A DNA stretch of 58,154 bases from a virus. The DNA lies in IMG/VR virus record IMGVR_UViG_3300046692_000249, positions 1 through 58,154 of that record; one strand, written 5' to 3'. The position numbers and the translations under genes were made by a program. How positions within the stretch are numbered: position 1 is the stretch's first letter; each line of letters starts with the position of its first letter. Positions 18,101 to 25,915 of this stretch are shown piece after piece. The notes under the pieces were generated by a model. That model did no database searches, had not been told where the DNA came from, and worked only from the letters and a program-made list of their open reading frames with translations.

Positions 18101-21100
18101 ACGGCATGGTGGATGTCACCTACACCTGGGACGCCAACACCGAAGGCGACCTGATGGGCTACATCGTCCAGATCAAGGAAGGCGCGGGCAACTACATCGG
18201 CTTCTCCGCCCCGTCGCCGGCGCTGAAGGTCACCGTGCTGCCGACGACCTTGCTGACCGCACAGGTGCTCGCCTACGATACCAACGGCAACAGGTCGAAC
18301 TTCAGTGACCCGCCGCTCATCTACACGGCAAGCCGGGATGAGCTGCCGCCTGCCGTTCCGTCGAACTGGACCGCAAGGGGCGGTTTCGGCCTCGTCGTGC
18401 TGTCCGGCGATCCGAATACCGAACTGGATTTCTCCCACTACGAGATCTACCAGAGCACGACCGACACGGCACCCGACGCCGCAAGGCCTGCGACGCTTGT
18501 CGCCAGCTCCAACCAGTTCTTCGTCACCGACCTCGATGACGAGCTGACGCTCTATTTCTGGCTGCGTTCGGTCGATGGTAGCGGCAACAAGTCGGACTGG
18601 TCCGAGGGCCTGGTCGCGACCACGGTCTCTTCGAACGTTCTGCTGACCACCGAGGCTCTCGAGGGCCTCGTCGACCGGACGAGCTTTGCGACCTCGATCG
18701 AGCCGCCCGGCATCGGCAATACCCTGCCTGAGCTGCCCTTTACCAGCCAGACCCCGAAGCAGTTCTTCCTCACCACCGAGGGGAAGATGTATATCCAGAA
18801 GGTCGATGGCTCCGGCTGGGTGCTGACCACCTCGACCACCATCCTCGACGGCAAGATCGTCACGGGCCAGATCGCGGCAGGGGCGATCGGCGCGGATCAG
18901 ATCGCGGCCGGCGCAGTCACCACCAAGAACCTGTCGATCCGCGATTTCACGATCCTTGCGGAAAATGCAGACATGCAGCTCGGCAGCGCTGTCGGCTGGG
19001 CGAGCGGCAAGGAGCGCATCATCCAGGACGCAGCGAATGCCTATCCGGGCCAGACCTGGGTGGCAGCGCTGACGGGCACGACCACTCTCGTCGTGACCAA
19101 CGCCCTCGAGGTGCCGTGCGTCGCCGGTGAGCGCTTCTATCTGTCCGCGCATGTGAAGACCGTCGGTAACGCGGGCGCCGGCCGCAAGGGCGTGCGTGCT
19201 CAGTTCATCGACAAGGACGGCAATCTGCTGACGCCTGGCACGGCAGACACGACCAGCAACCCGACGGCCTGGACTGCCGTTGTAGGCTTTGCGACCGCGC
19301 CTGCGGACACGGCCAAGGTTCGGCTCGAGGTCATCAACTACAACAATGTGGGCGGCACCTGCTATGTCGCCAACCCGCGCATGATGCGCGCGGCCGCGGT
19401 TCTGATCGAGCCGAACGGCATCACGGCCGACAAGCTGACGACTGGCGAACTGATCACGCTCTCGGCGCAGATCAAGGATGCCATCATCACCAGCGCCAAG
19501 GTCGTCGACCTCGATGCGGCTAAGATCCGTGCTGGCACCATCATGGCCGGGACCATCACGGTCAACGGGTCGCAGCTCGGCATCATCAAGAACAATGCCG
19601 AACTCGGCGCAACCGATCCGGCAACCCGCATCAACACCGGCACGACGACGATCAACGGCGGAAAGGTCACGATCTCCAACACCGGCGTCCTGAGCGATTG
19701 GGCGATGGGTGGCGACTCGACCGAGATCAACGGTGGCGCCGTTGCGGCAAACACCCTGACGGCCAATAAGCTGACGATCGGCCAGCGCGGCATCAACCTC
19801 GAGAACGTCCAGTTCTCCTACGATAAGGCAACTGGCATCGTCTCGTGGACGGCTGGTGTGCTGCGCTATACCCGCACCAATGCGACGACGCTCGCCCCCG
19901 AAGTCGGCTTCGTCAACATCTCTGCCGGCACCGCGACCTGGACCACTGGCCGCCTCTATGTCTATTGGGACAAGGGCGCAACGGATCCGGCCAACGGCGC
20001 GGCCGTCACGCTCAGCTCCACCACCGCTGCCGGCACGGCAAACGGTGACAACAAGCTCGTGCTGGCGACCTATAGCGGTGGCACGATGTTTGTCGCCAAC
20101 TACGGCCAGACGATCATCGACGGCGGGACCATCCGCGCGCAATCGATCGACGCGGCGCAGATCAAGGCCAACGCCATCACGGCCGGGCTGATCGCTGCGG
20201 ATGCGATCGAGACGCGACACTTGAAGTCGCAGATCATCACCGCGAAGCAGATGGTTATGTATGACGCCCAGAATTGGGTGTCGAACGGTGAATTCGAGGA
20301 GCTCGACACCGAGGCTACCTGGGCCTTCGGCGGTGGCAACATTTCGCCGCAGTTCAGCGGTCTCGACACGACCAGCATGTTCTATCTGTCGACGGAGGGA
20401 TCGCAGACCGGCCGCTACGTCCTGGCGCTCGATCGCAAGAGCCCCTCGTATGGCACCAACCTGAACGTCAACATGAAGAACAAGTTTCAGGTGACCTCGG
20501 GATCTACTCTGACGGTCAGCGTCGCCTTCGGCTCGCTGAACGCAGCCAGCAGCGCGGGCTTTTACATCACGCTTTACTGGTATGATTCCGACGGCGTGCA
20601 GACGACCAGCACGTTCCTCTGGAACAACAGCTCCATTCCGGCGACGATCACCGAGCAGACGAAGAAGGTGGTCGTGCCGGCAGGCGCTACTTATTGCCAT
20701 CTGCGTATCACCCACGGCGCCGGCTCGACCGAACCGGTCATCTACGTCGACCGCGTCGCCGTTCGTAAGGCCAACGCGGCCAGCCTGATCGTGGACGGCG
20801 GCATCAAGGCCAACCATATCGATGTCGATAACCTGAGCGCCTTGAACATCAAGGTCGCCAACATCGACATCGACACCGGCACGATCGGCGGGGAGAAGCT
20901 CACCAACGGTGCGATCTCCGAGGTCTATGTCGATAGCTCTGGATCGTCGATCTACCTCAACGGTTCATCGAACATCCTCGTCCGCAACATCGCCGTGAAA
21001 GCGACTGAGCGGCTCCTGTTCACGGGTTTCTGGAACATCCGGAGCTTCATCGACTACAACAGTGAAATCACCTGGTTTGGTTATGCTCAGCTCGTCGTCA

Positions 21101-21342
21101 ATACCACCGTGATCGCTCAGACCATGATCGTCGGGCCTGCCGTTGACGGATATACGTGCAGCAACCAGTCGATCTCCGGCGCTTGCATTATCGGTTCGGA
21201 CCAGACCGTGACTTGCTATTTCCGCTTCGTTATCGGCTCCGGCGGCACTCCTCGTTCCGGTAGCTACAATGCCGGCGCGCTTTCGCAGAACCCGATGTCT
21301 AACGACAGCGTTTCGTGGTCTATCATGAGGGCAAAGAAGTGA
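15145..21342 (+). CDS. host-specificity/central tail fibre protein, gpJ-like
   Basis: 2065 aa from GTG 15145, nearly twice the length of lambda gpJ. Residues 1-600 hold the conserved tip-attachment core. From about 650 onward come fibronectin-type repeats (several segments of about 90-100 aa with P..P/W/Y-x-Y patterns). Residues 1170-1600 contain a switch region with GQIAAGAIGADQI-like repeats and a beta-sandwich, and the last 400 residues are a second tip module. The extra C-terminal domains are the likely receptor-binding part and would set host range. Confidence 0.88.
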   Translation: MINILSHGDTALATQEIVNSQPARIRGFKGSSKGGSGATNDGNTLRSRANFRLVEAVSEGPIWGLVDGAKSIFFDQTPLLNDDGTYNFKNISLIAHKGLPDEGYFNGHTAVETPVNVEVQVKNSLGPTVRTIVDENVDAVRVIMRIPSLVQQDSKGGLKKTSVSYAIDVRANNGGWTQVVVQDLSNQKTLSPVQIDHRVPLPLNGAPWDVRVRRLTADSTDDKLQNDTYWEGYVELVEGKFIYPNTAAFAISGSAEQMGSNIPPRSYHIRGLLVNVPSNYNPLTRAYTGIWDGTFKIAWTNNPAWVFYDLLVNDRYGLGEFIKPDIVDKWSLYTIAQYCDQLVKSGFKNGDTGADLYEPRYTFNGVINTKDEAFFVLQSITKAWRGMGYWALGQVFATADMPQDPVRLVTPANVLGGEFEYGGTALKARHSVIMVKWNNPDDFYRPDTEVVIDSELLHKYDWRDKTLQLTGCTSRGLAHRYGKWVIDTEQHETDTLTYQASWDHAELRPGEIIAVSDPRKALIRAGGRIVDHSGLTVTLDADFEYTEGATYQLMLTLPSGQVETKPILAFLDARTVRLSSGFSAEAQPDAVWTIKGTDITPRLYRVISVDETDTNVFKITALFHDPLKYARIEKDIVFEPLPYDRPDKKAIPPSNLLVRETGYVTGGQTFHSLTVSWTPPPNTLVRGFVVAVDAPDGDSFVIGSTNETFMELLTTRGGTYKFYVQTISYTGLVSDPATIEFEAVGPEGYPIPTVTDLELVDDPTTSNFTGTDLRVRWKNNFALSANGALEHVASPHYSHNTVNVYHNGTGALLRSERITSETYTYDLGSNRADCKKLGYSTPTRAVRIEVSVTDVFARTSNVVDRVFTNPVPQAIAPSYTVAASTIFLGFNQPADPDYAGYVLLRSKTSGIDVTDEPYYDGQANPLTVPGEPNTTYYFRIAAYDAFGKTGLNWSTEFEIATHTDSVDFEAPAVPTGLAATSVIRADGMVDVTYTWDANTEGDLMGYIVQIKEGAGNYIGFSAPSPALKVTVLPTTLLTAQVLAYDTNGNRSNFSDPPLIYTASRDELPPAVPSNWTARGGFGLVVLSGDPNTELDFSHYEIYQSTTDTAPDAARPATLVASSNQFFVTDLDDELTLYFWLRSVDGSGNKSDWSEGLVATTVSSNVLLTTEALEGLVDRTSFATSIEPPGIGNTLPELPFTSQTPKQFFLTTEGKMYIQKVDGSGWVLTTSTTILDGKIVTGQIAAGAIGADQIAAGAVTTKNLSIRDFTILAENADMQLGSAVGWASGKERIIQDAANAYPGQTWVAALTGTTTLVVTNALEVPCVAGERFYLSAHVKTVGNAGAGRKGVRAQFIDKDGNLLTPGTADTTSNPTAWTAVVGFATAPADTAKVRLEVINYNNVGGTCYVANPRMMRAAAVLIEPNGITADKLTTGELITLSAQIKDAIITSAKVVDLDAAKIRAGTIMAGTITVNGSQLGIIKNNAELGATDPATRINTGTTTINGGKVTISNTGVLSDWAMGGDSTEINGGAVAANTLTANKLTIGQRGINLENVQFSYDKATGIVSWTAGVLRYTRTNATTLAPEVGFVNISAGTATWTTGRLYVYWDKGATDPANGAAVTLSSTTAAGTANGDNKLVLATYSGGTMFVANYGQTIIDGGTIRAQSIDAAQIKANAITAGLIAADAIETRHLKSQIITAKQMVMYDAQNWVSNGEFEELDTEATWAFGGGNISPQFSGLDTTSMFYLSTEGSQTGRYVLALDRKSPSYGTNLNVNMKNKFQVTSGSTLTVSVAFGSLNAASSAGFYITLYWYDSDGVQTTSTFLWNNSSIPATITEQTKKVVVPAGATYCHLRITHGAGSTEPVIYVDRVAVRKANAASLIVDGGIKANHIDVDNLSALNIKVANIDIDTGTIGGEKLTNGAISEVYVDSSGSSIYLNGSSNILVRNIAVKATERLLFTGFWNIRSFIDYNSEITWFGYAQLVVNTTVIAQTMIVGPAVDGYTCSNQSISGACIIGSDQTVTCYFRFVIGSGGTPRSGSYNAGALSQNPMSNDSVSWSIMRAKK

Positions 21343-21734
21343 TTTGGTTCGTATTGTATAAGCCTGATGGCTCGATCACCCAGCACGGCAACGCGATCTC
21401 TGAAGAGGAAGCGAACGAGCAGGCTGACCTGCTCGGCCTCTCCATTCTTCCCGTAGCGGATCAGCTTGGAGACGTGCGCGACTGGTATGTCTCGGCAGGT
21501 GTGCTCACGCCGAAGCAGGAAATCGACGCCGAAGACGAATACACGATCGCCGCTGACGGGGTGGCCGAGGTCTCCTTCCCGGTGCCTGAAGGAACTCCGA
21601 TCATCTTCCAGAAGGCATGGCACCTGTCCGACGGAGAGTTTGCGTTTACCACCGACACGCCGGGAAATTATGAGGTCAAGATCGAGACCGGGGCCACGAC
21701 TTTGAGCAAGAGGGTAATCATCCATGCGGTTTGA
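21339..21734 (+). CDS. hypothetical protein downstream of gpJ
   Basis: 131 aa from GTG 21339, overlapping the J stop (GTGA), with GAGGG 7 nt upstream. Two beta-rich halves: an N-terminal YKPDGSITQHG segment and a C-terminal Ig-like segment ending in KRVIIHAV. No membrane segment or catalytic motif. Its coupling to J suggests a tail-tip accessory or fibre chaperone; not recognised. Confidence 0.6.
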   Translation: MIWFVLYKPDGSITQHGNAISEEEANEQADLLGLSILPVADQLGDVRDWYVSAGVLTPKQEIDAEDEYTIAADGVAEVSFPVPEGTPIIFQKAWHLSDGEFAFTTDTPGNYEVKIETGATTLSKRVIIHAV

Positions 21735-22149
21735 TTTCAAGATGGGCCTCACGGCTATCAAGGCGGAGCTGAAGACCAAGGTCGACCTGCAGGCGGGACA
21801 GGTTCGTAGTCTCTACATCACGACCATTCCGGGCCAGGACATGGTCTACATGGAGAAGCGCATCGAAGCCGAGCTCGTCGTTGCCGACGCCGCGCTTGGT
21901 GAGACGCTTCCGGCTGCCGAAATTCCCCACATCGCCAGGGAGGCCATCGCATCAGGCGTCAGTCGCTTCGACAAGGCCGTTGAGATCCTGACGATCGCCA
22001 ATCTGTGGAAGCAGATTTCCCCGATGATCGAGGAGCGCCGGCTTTCGGTGAAGAGCGCGATCGATGCCGCTACGACTGTGGCCGAGGCACGGGAGGCTGC
22101 CGACGCGGACTGGAGCGACCTGGTGCTACCGACGCCCGCCAGTTTATGA
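21724..22149 (+). CDS. hypothetical tail-associated protein
   Basis: 141 aa, overlapping the previous gene by 11 nt. Mostly helical, with a conserved-looking core (VRSLYITTIPGQDMVYMEKR) and an alanine-rich C terminus. Proteins of this size just after J and before lysis genes are often tail-fibre assembly factors, but no motif supports that here. Confidence 0.6.
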   Translation: MRFDFKMGLTAIKAELKTKVDLQAGQVRSLYITTIPGQDMVYMEKRIEAELVVADAALGETLPAAEIPHIAREAIASGVSRFDKAVEILTIANLWKQISPMIEERRLSVKSAIDAATTVAEAREAADADWSDLVLPTPASL

Positions 22150-22202
22150 GCGAATCTACCGGCTGCGCCCGGCTTTTAGTTGCCCTTTTCTCCAACCTGT
22201 AG

Positions 22203-22220
22203 TAAGTAAGTCATTACTTA
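22203..22220. promoter_or_regulatory. operator-like dyad, copy 6
   Basis: TAAGTAA-GTCA-TTACTTA, perfect arms, 21 nt before the first lysis-region gene. Confidence 0.8.
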
Positions 22221-22241
22221 TCTATTCGTTGGAGACGTGTC

Positions 22242-22595
22242 ATGGCAGCCATGCCTTCCATTAAGCTCAACAAGGAGACGCTCGGTCTTGTGATCGCGTG
22301 TTTCTCGGTCGCAGGCAGCATCTTTGCCGCCTACAACTGGCTGCTGGCCGGGCGCGCAGAAAATGCCCCGATCGTTCGTCAGCTCGTGCTGAAGGATCAG
22401 ATGCAGGACAAGCGCCTCGATCGCACCGACGAAGATCGCGCCATTACCAAGGAGCTCAGCCAGAAGACCGGCGAACTCAAGGAAGCCGTCGTCAAGTTGA
22501 CGACCGTGCTGGAGAACACCCCGACCCGCAAGGCCGAATACTATTTCGAGAACGCTCCGCGGCCGAGCATGCCCACCATGGAGGTGCGGCGTTGA
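22242..22595 (+). CDS. membrane-anchored protein of the lysis cassette
   Basis: 117 aa, with GGAG 9 nt upstream. One hydrophobic segment at about residues 12-32 (LGLVIACFSVAGSIFAAYNWLL) followed by a charged coiled-coil region and a Pro-rich end. This is a single-span membrane protein. It precedes the holin-like gene and may be a second holin/antiholin component; not assigned to a family. Confidence 0.6.
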   Translation: MAAMPSIKLNKETLGLVIACFSVAGSIFAAYNWLLAGRAENAPIVRQLVLKDQMQDKRLDRTDEDRAITKELSQKTGELKEAVVKLTTVLENTPTRKAEYYFENAPRPSMPTMEVRR

Positions 22596-22822
22596 TCCAT
22601 CCCGACTGGAAGAAGATCTTAGGTCACTCCTATGTGGCCTGGTGCGGTTACGCGCTCTTCATCCTCAACGCGCTTGATGCGTCCTACTGGTTCTTCCTCG
22701 GATACGCGCCCATCGCGCCCTGGGCCATGGGCCTTGTGTCTGCCCTGATCGGCCTCGCGATCCCCTACCTGCGCGTCAAGCTTCAGAAGAGCATCTCAGG
22801 AGACACCCATGCCGGTGAATAA
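22592..22822 (+). CDS. putative holin
   Basis: 76 aa from TTG 22592, overlapping the previous stop (TTGA), with GGAGG upstream. Two hydrophobic segments (about residues 12-33 and 37-60) with a basic C terminus, the class II holin layout. It sits directly ahead of the endolysin, which starts before this gene ends. It would form the lethal membrane lesions that time lysis. Identification is by topology and position. Confidence 0.65.
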   Translation: MIHPDWKKILGHSYVAWCGYALFILNALDASYWFFLGYAPIAPWAMGLVSALIGLAIPYLRVKLQKSISGDTHAGE

Positions 22823-23420
22823 GACCTTCGCGACCAAGCGCGGCAAGGCCGCCGTCGCTGCTGCGATCATGGCCGCTGCGATGGCAGGCTGGCAGGGCTT
22901 CAAGGATACCAACCCGACCAAGCACGTCTATCCGCCTGCGGTCATCCTCGCGACCGAAGCCCTGATCGAGCCGTGGGAAGGCACCGTGCTGACCGCCCAT
23001 TGGGATCCCTTCGCCAAGATCTACGACATCTGTCACGGCAAGACCCGCTTCAACGGCAAGCCTGTCACCAAGGGTATGAAGTTCACCAAGGAGGAGTGCG
23101 CCGACTTCCTCGAGGCGGATCTCTACAATGACTATTACCTGCCGCTGACCAAGAAGATTCCCGGCTTCACCTCCTTCCCGATCGGCAACCAGGCCGCAAT
23201 GATCTCCGGCGCCTATAACTTTGGCGTTGCCGCAATGGTCAATTCGACGGCAACCGGCTTGGCGCTGAAGGGTCAGTGGGAAGCCGCATGCGACGCCCAG
23301 ACCGCCTTCAACAAGGCAGGTGGCGTGCGTGTGCCTGGCCTCGTGAAGCGCCGCGAGATGGGCGACGATTACCGCAAGGGCGAAGCCGAGATCTGCAAGT
23401 CCGGCCAGGTAACGAAGTGA
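22809..23420 (+). CDS. SAR endolysin, GH24 lysozyme
   Basis: 203 aa. The N terminus (residues 10-28) is a weakly hydrophobic Ala-rich segment after KRGK, typical of a signal-anchor-release sequence. The catalytic region has Glu in PWEGTV, Asp in HWDPF and Thr in CHGKT, matching the E...D...T triad of T4/P21-type lysozymes. SAR endolysins are exported by the host Sec system and activated when released from the membrane. Gene order holin-endolysin-spanins is standard. Confidence 0.8.
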   Translation: MPVNKTFATKRGKAAVAAAIMAAAMAGWQGFKDTNPTKHVYPPAVILATEALIEPWEGTVLTAHWDPFAKIYDICHGKTRFNGKPVTKGMKFTKEECADFLEADLYNDYYLPLTKKIPGFTSFPIGNQAAMISGAYNFGVAAMVNSTATGLALKGQWEAACDAQTAFNKAGGVRVPGLVKRREMGDDYRKGEAEICKSGQVTK

Positions 23421-23761
23421 TCAAGGCGCTCATCGCACCCTACCTCGGCTACGTCTACACGAGTCTGGCTGTGCTGGTCGTTACTGCCGGCGCCTATGCC
23501 TACAACGCCATCTACGATCGCGGCTGGGACGCCAATGAAGCCGGCTGGATCAAGAAGCAGGCCGACCAGGTCGCAGCCAATGACCGGGCGATTGCGAACG
23601 CTACGAAGGAGTTGCGGGAGGATATCGCCGCACTGGTTGTTGAAAACGGAAAGCTTGAAAATGATGTCGCTCGCCTTAATGAAGAAGCCCTTCAGGATCC
23701 TGACGCTCATTCTGGTGGCATCAAGCGCAGCAGCGTGCAGCGCGTTAACTCCGTCCGCTAA
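23417..23761 (+). CDS. i-spanin (Rz-like)
   Basis: 114 aa from GTG 23417, overlapping the endolysin stop (GTGA). One N-terminal membrane segment (about residues 10-30) followed by a periplasmic coiled coil, the Rz layout. The lipoprotein gene begins inside it in another frame. Together they would disrupt the outer membrane at the end of lysis. Confidence 0.75.
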   Translation: MIKALIAPYLGYVYTSLAVLVVTAGAYAYNAIYDRGWDANEAGWIKKQADQVAANDRAIANATKELREDIAALVVENGKLENDVARLNEEALQDPDAHSGGIKRSSVQRVNSVR

Positions 23762-24014
23762 AGTTCCGATCAATCTTCCGCCTCTGCCGAGCGATGTGCT
23801 CTGGATCTGCAAGCTCGACAAGGACGGCAAGCAGGTATGCAAGCCGACGTGTCCGGAAGGAGTGCTCGTGCCGGATCGCGATATTGATCAGGCCGAAACG
23901 GAAACCTACTGGATCCAGGACCGCGCCGGCCTTCGAACCTGCCGGAACGCTTTCAACATGACCGTGAAGTTCTATGAGAATCTTCGATCGGAACTCTCCG
24001 CGCCGGAGAAGTGA
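23661..24014 (+). CDS. o-spanin lipoprotein (Rz1-like)
   Basis: 117 aa starting inside Rz in the +1 frame. I chose ATG 23661 (GGAAAG 8 nt upstream) over 23679. A signal sequence ends in a lipobox, SSAAAC, with Cys26 as the acylation site. The mature part is Pro-rich near its start (NLPPLPSD), as in Rz1, and carries four more cysteines. It is longer than most Rz1 proteins. Confidence 0.75.
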   Translation: MMSLALMKKPFRILTLILVASSAAACSALTPSAKVPINLPPLPSDVLWICKLDKDGKQVCKPTCPEGVLVPDRDIDQAETETYWIQDRAGLRTCRNAFNMTVKFYENLRSELSAPEK

Positions 24015-24029
24015 TCCATCTTTCGTCTC

Positions 24030-24057
24030 TTATATGCATCTGACTAAGTGCATATAA
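24030..24057. repeat. inverted repeat, 9-bp arms
   Basis: TTATATGCA and TGCATATAA are perfect complements separated by 10 nt, just after the lysis cassette. No T run follows, so it may be an operator or a weak transcript end. A TTGACA at 24064 follows but has no good -10. Confidence 0.5.
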
Positions 24058-24140
24058 TTATACTTGACAGTGAACGGACGGGAATAAGCTTCCGGACGGC
24101 GAGATCGCGTCCCGGCTCCCCACACAACCCGAAATAAATG

Positions 24141-24158
24141 TAAGTAAGTCCTTACTTA
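24141..24158. promoter_or_regulatory. operator-like dyad, copy 7
   Basis: TAAGTAA-GTCC-TTACTTA, perfect arms, 62 nt upstream of phoH. Confidence 0.8.
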
Positions 24159-24220
24159 TTCAGAAGCTTTCAGCTACATTGGGCTCGTAGTCGATACCTC
24201 CCCAATGGAGCTCTCCTGAA

Positions 24221-24976
24221 ATGTCTAAGCCTCGCAAGTCCGTCGCACGCCAGACCCGCCGCGACGACCGCGCACGTATGCGCAACGACTCCAAGCTGAT
24301 CGCCTCTGCCGATCGGTCGATCCCTGCGCAGCCCACTCCCGCACGTAGGGAGCCTGTCAAGCCGCTGACCCATGGTCAGAAGCGCTATGACGCTGGGTTC
24401 AAGTCCTCCGACATCATCTTCGGCATTGGGCCGGCAGGCACCGGTAAGACCTGGTTTGCCATCCAGCGCGCCGCAGAAGCCCTGAAGGCTGGCCTGATCA
24501 AGAAGATCTACGTCACCCGGCCGGCGATCGAGGTAGGCGAGGGGATGGGCTTTCTGCCGGGCGAGCTGGACGAGAAGTTCGCACCCTATCTGATCCCGCT
24601 GAAGGAAGCCTTTGTCGAGGCCCTCGGCGCCGGCTTCTATGAATACTGCCTTAAGGTAGGCATCATCGAGCCGATCCCGCTTGCCTTCATCCGCGGCCGC
24701 ACGCTGAAGGACGCCTGGGTGATCTTCGACGAGGCGCAGAACGCGACCAAGGCTGAGTTCAAGGCATTCCTGACCCGTATCGGCGAGAATGCCAAGTTCG
24801 TCATCAATGGCGACATGTCGCAGATCGATGAGAAGATCGGCTACAAGTCCGGCCTGCAGGACGCCGTTGACCGCATCGGCAATCATTCCCAGGTCTCGGT
24901 CGTGACCTTCACGCGCGGCGAGGTCGTCCGCTCCGGCCTCTGCCAGGACATGGTTGAGGCATACGAACACGCCTAA
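24221..24976 (+). CDS. phoH: PhoH-like ATPase
   Basis: 251 aa. Walker A GPAGTGKT near residue 70, Walker B VIFDEAQN near residue 168, and the PhoH-typical TRPAIEVGEGMGFLPG and INGDMSQID between and after them. PhoH proteins are common in phages; roles in RNA metabolism or phosphate stress are proposed but unproven. The basic N terminus is phage-specific. It opens the replication half and ends in a long hairpin. Confidence 0.88.
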   Translation: MSKPRKSVARQTRRDDRARMRNDSKLIASADRSIPAQPTPARREPVKPLTHGQKRYDAGFKSSDIIFGIGPAGTGKTWFAIQRAAEALKAGLIKKIYVTRPAIEVGEGMGFLPGELDEKFAPYLIPLKEAFVEALGAGFYEYCLKVGIIEPIPLAFIRGRTLKDAWVIFDEAQNATKAEFKAFLTRIGENAKFVINGDMSQIDEKIGYKSGLQDAVDRIGNHSQVSVVTFTRGEVVRSGLCQDMVEAYEHA

Positions 24977-24984
24977 CGAGCCTT

Positions 24985-25016
24985 GAAGCGAGCGCGGACA
25001 ACCCCGCGCTCGCTTC
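24985..25016 (+). terminator. strong hairpin after phoH
   Basis: 13-bp perfect stem (24985-24997 with 25004-25016), 6-nt loop. The following GTCTGCTCTT is a poor U tract, so it may protect the mRNA end or pause polymerase rather than terminate fully. Confidence 0.55.
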
Positions 25017-25024
25017 GTCTGCTC

Positions 25025-25046
25025 TTCCGCATGACGCTCGCTATAA
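25025..25046 (+). promoter_or_regulatory. CGCTATAA promoter, copy 1
   Basis: CGCTATAA at 25039-25046 preceded by a short TTCCGCATGACG block. It lies 28 nt before the next gene and right behind the phoH hairpin. Confidence 0.55.
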
Positions 25047-25074
25047 GTCATCACAGAACAACGAAAGTCCTGTC

Positions 25075-25827
25075 ATGCCGCATCTGATTACCGCCTATTC
25101 AACCGACCTCGAAGCCGAGCGCGTCACTACGCTGGAGAACGATTACATCATCTCCAACTACATTTCGCATGAGTTTCAAGAGTTTGATCGGATGGGCTGG
25201 TCGCGGAAGTGGTTCGATTATCGCCATATGACGCTGCTGCAGGCGACCCATAAATACATGGAAGTTTATGGCGATATCTACCGGCGCATCTTTGCCCGCG
25301 AGTTCGATCGCGAGCGCGCCGAACACATTCGCCCGCTGAATTTCGACACGATCCTCGGCGCACTTCGCCCCGACGGCCAGACGGATAACAAGAAGGTCAC
25401 GAAGGCGAAGAAGCAGCTCGTCGGCTGCTGGCGCGGCCGTCAGGTCGCAGACATGCTGGGCTGCCCTTACGATGTCTACATCGATCTCGCCTTCACCTAT
25501 CGCATGCGGCGCTGGAAGCAGAACAACATGCCGCAGCCGCTGCACCTCTATCACGAGTATGACGTGGAGAAGATCGCCGATCGCTGGGAGGAGCTGCAGG
25601 CAAGCCGGCTCTATCTGGCCGAGCACTCCGCCTACCTCGTCCAGAACTACCGCGATTTGCCGCAGCAGAACGACTACCACGAGTGGCTCTTCAAGCAGGC
25701 CAAGCTCCGCTCCAACCCGGCCGAGTTCGTCGCCCGCTTCATCGAGGACGATCTGCTTCCGATTGAGAAGGTGAAGGTCCGCACCGATCTCCCCGAATGG
25801 GAAATGATCGAGCGCTACCTGCAGTAA
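25075..25827 (+). CDS. hypothetical protein upstream of the helicase
   Basis: 250 aa, no recognised family. Mixed alpha/beta with many aromatic and charged residues; a basic stretch near residue 105 (DNKKVTKAKKQ) could touch nucleic acid. No signal or membrane segment. It has its own CGCTATAA promoter and lies just before a DnaB-like helicase, so a replication accessory role is possible but unsupported by motif. Confidence 0.65.
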   Translation: MPHLITAYSTDLEAERVTTLENDYIISNYISHEFQEFDRMGWSRKWFDYRHMTLLQATHKYMEVYGDIYRRIFAREFDRERAEHIRPLNFDTILGALRPDGQTDNKKVTKAKKQLVGCWRGRQVADMLGCPYDVYIDLAFTYRMRRWKQNNMPQPLHLYHEYDVEKIADRWEELQASRLYLAEHSAYLVQNYRDLPQQNDYHEWLFKQAKLRSNPAEFVARFIEDDLLPIEKVKVRTDLPEWEMIERYLQ

Positions 25828-25850
25828 TCCCAGCGCGCTTCTCGCTATAA
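25821..25850 (+). promoter_or_regulatory. CGCTATAA promoter, copy 2
   Basis: GCAGTAATCCC block, 11 nt, then CGCTATAA at 25843-25850. Operator copy 8 follows 30 nt downstream, before the helicase. Confidence 0.6.
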
Positions 25851-25880
25851 CATGAGCATGACGCTTCGCGCTTGCTTGAA

Positions 25881-25898
25881 TAAGTAAGCACTTACTTA
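25881..25898. promoter_or_regulatory. operator-like dyad, copy 8
   Basis: TAAGTAA-GCAC-TTACTTA, perfect arms, 17 nt upstream of the helicase GTG start. Confidence 0.8.
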
Positions 25899-25915
25899 GG
25901 AATTGGAGTTGATAC

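Noticed and set aside
15355-20817. 1820-codon open frame antisense to the gpJ-like gene
   Set aside because: Composition artefact of high-G+C coding DNA; no ribosome-binding site, repetitive Arg/Gly/Val-rich translation, and the plus-strand gene has full gpJ homology.
22150-22200. Terminator after the last tail gene
   Set aside because: CCGG-CTGCGC-CCGG is only a 4-bp stem; too weak to call.
24064-24095. TTGACA at 24064 as a phoH promoter
   Set aside because: No acceptable -10 at 16-18 nt (AGCTTC or similar); kept only as a note beside the inverted repeat.
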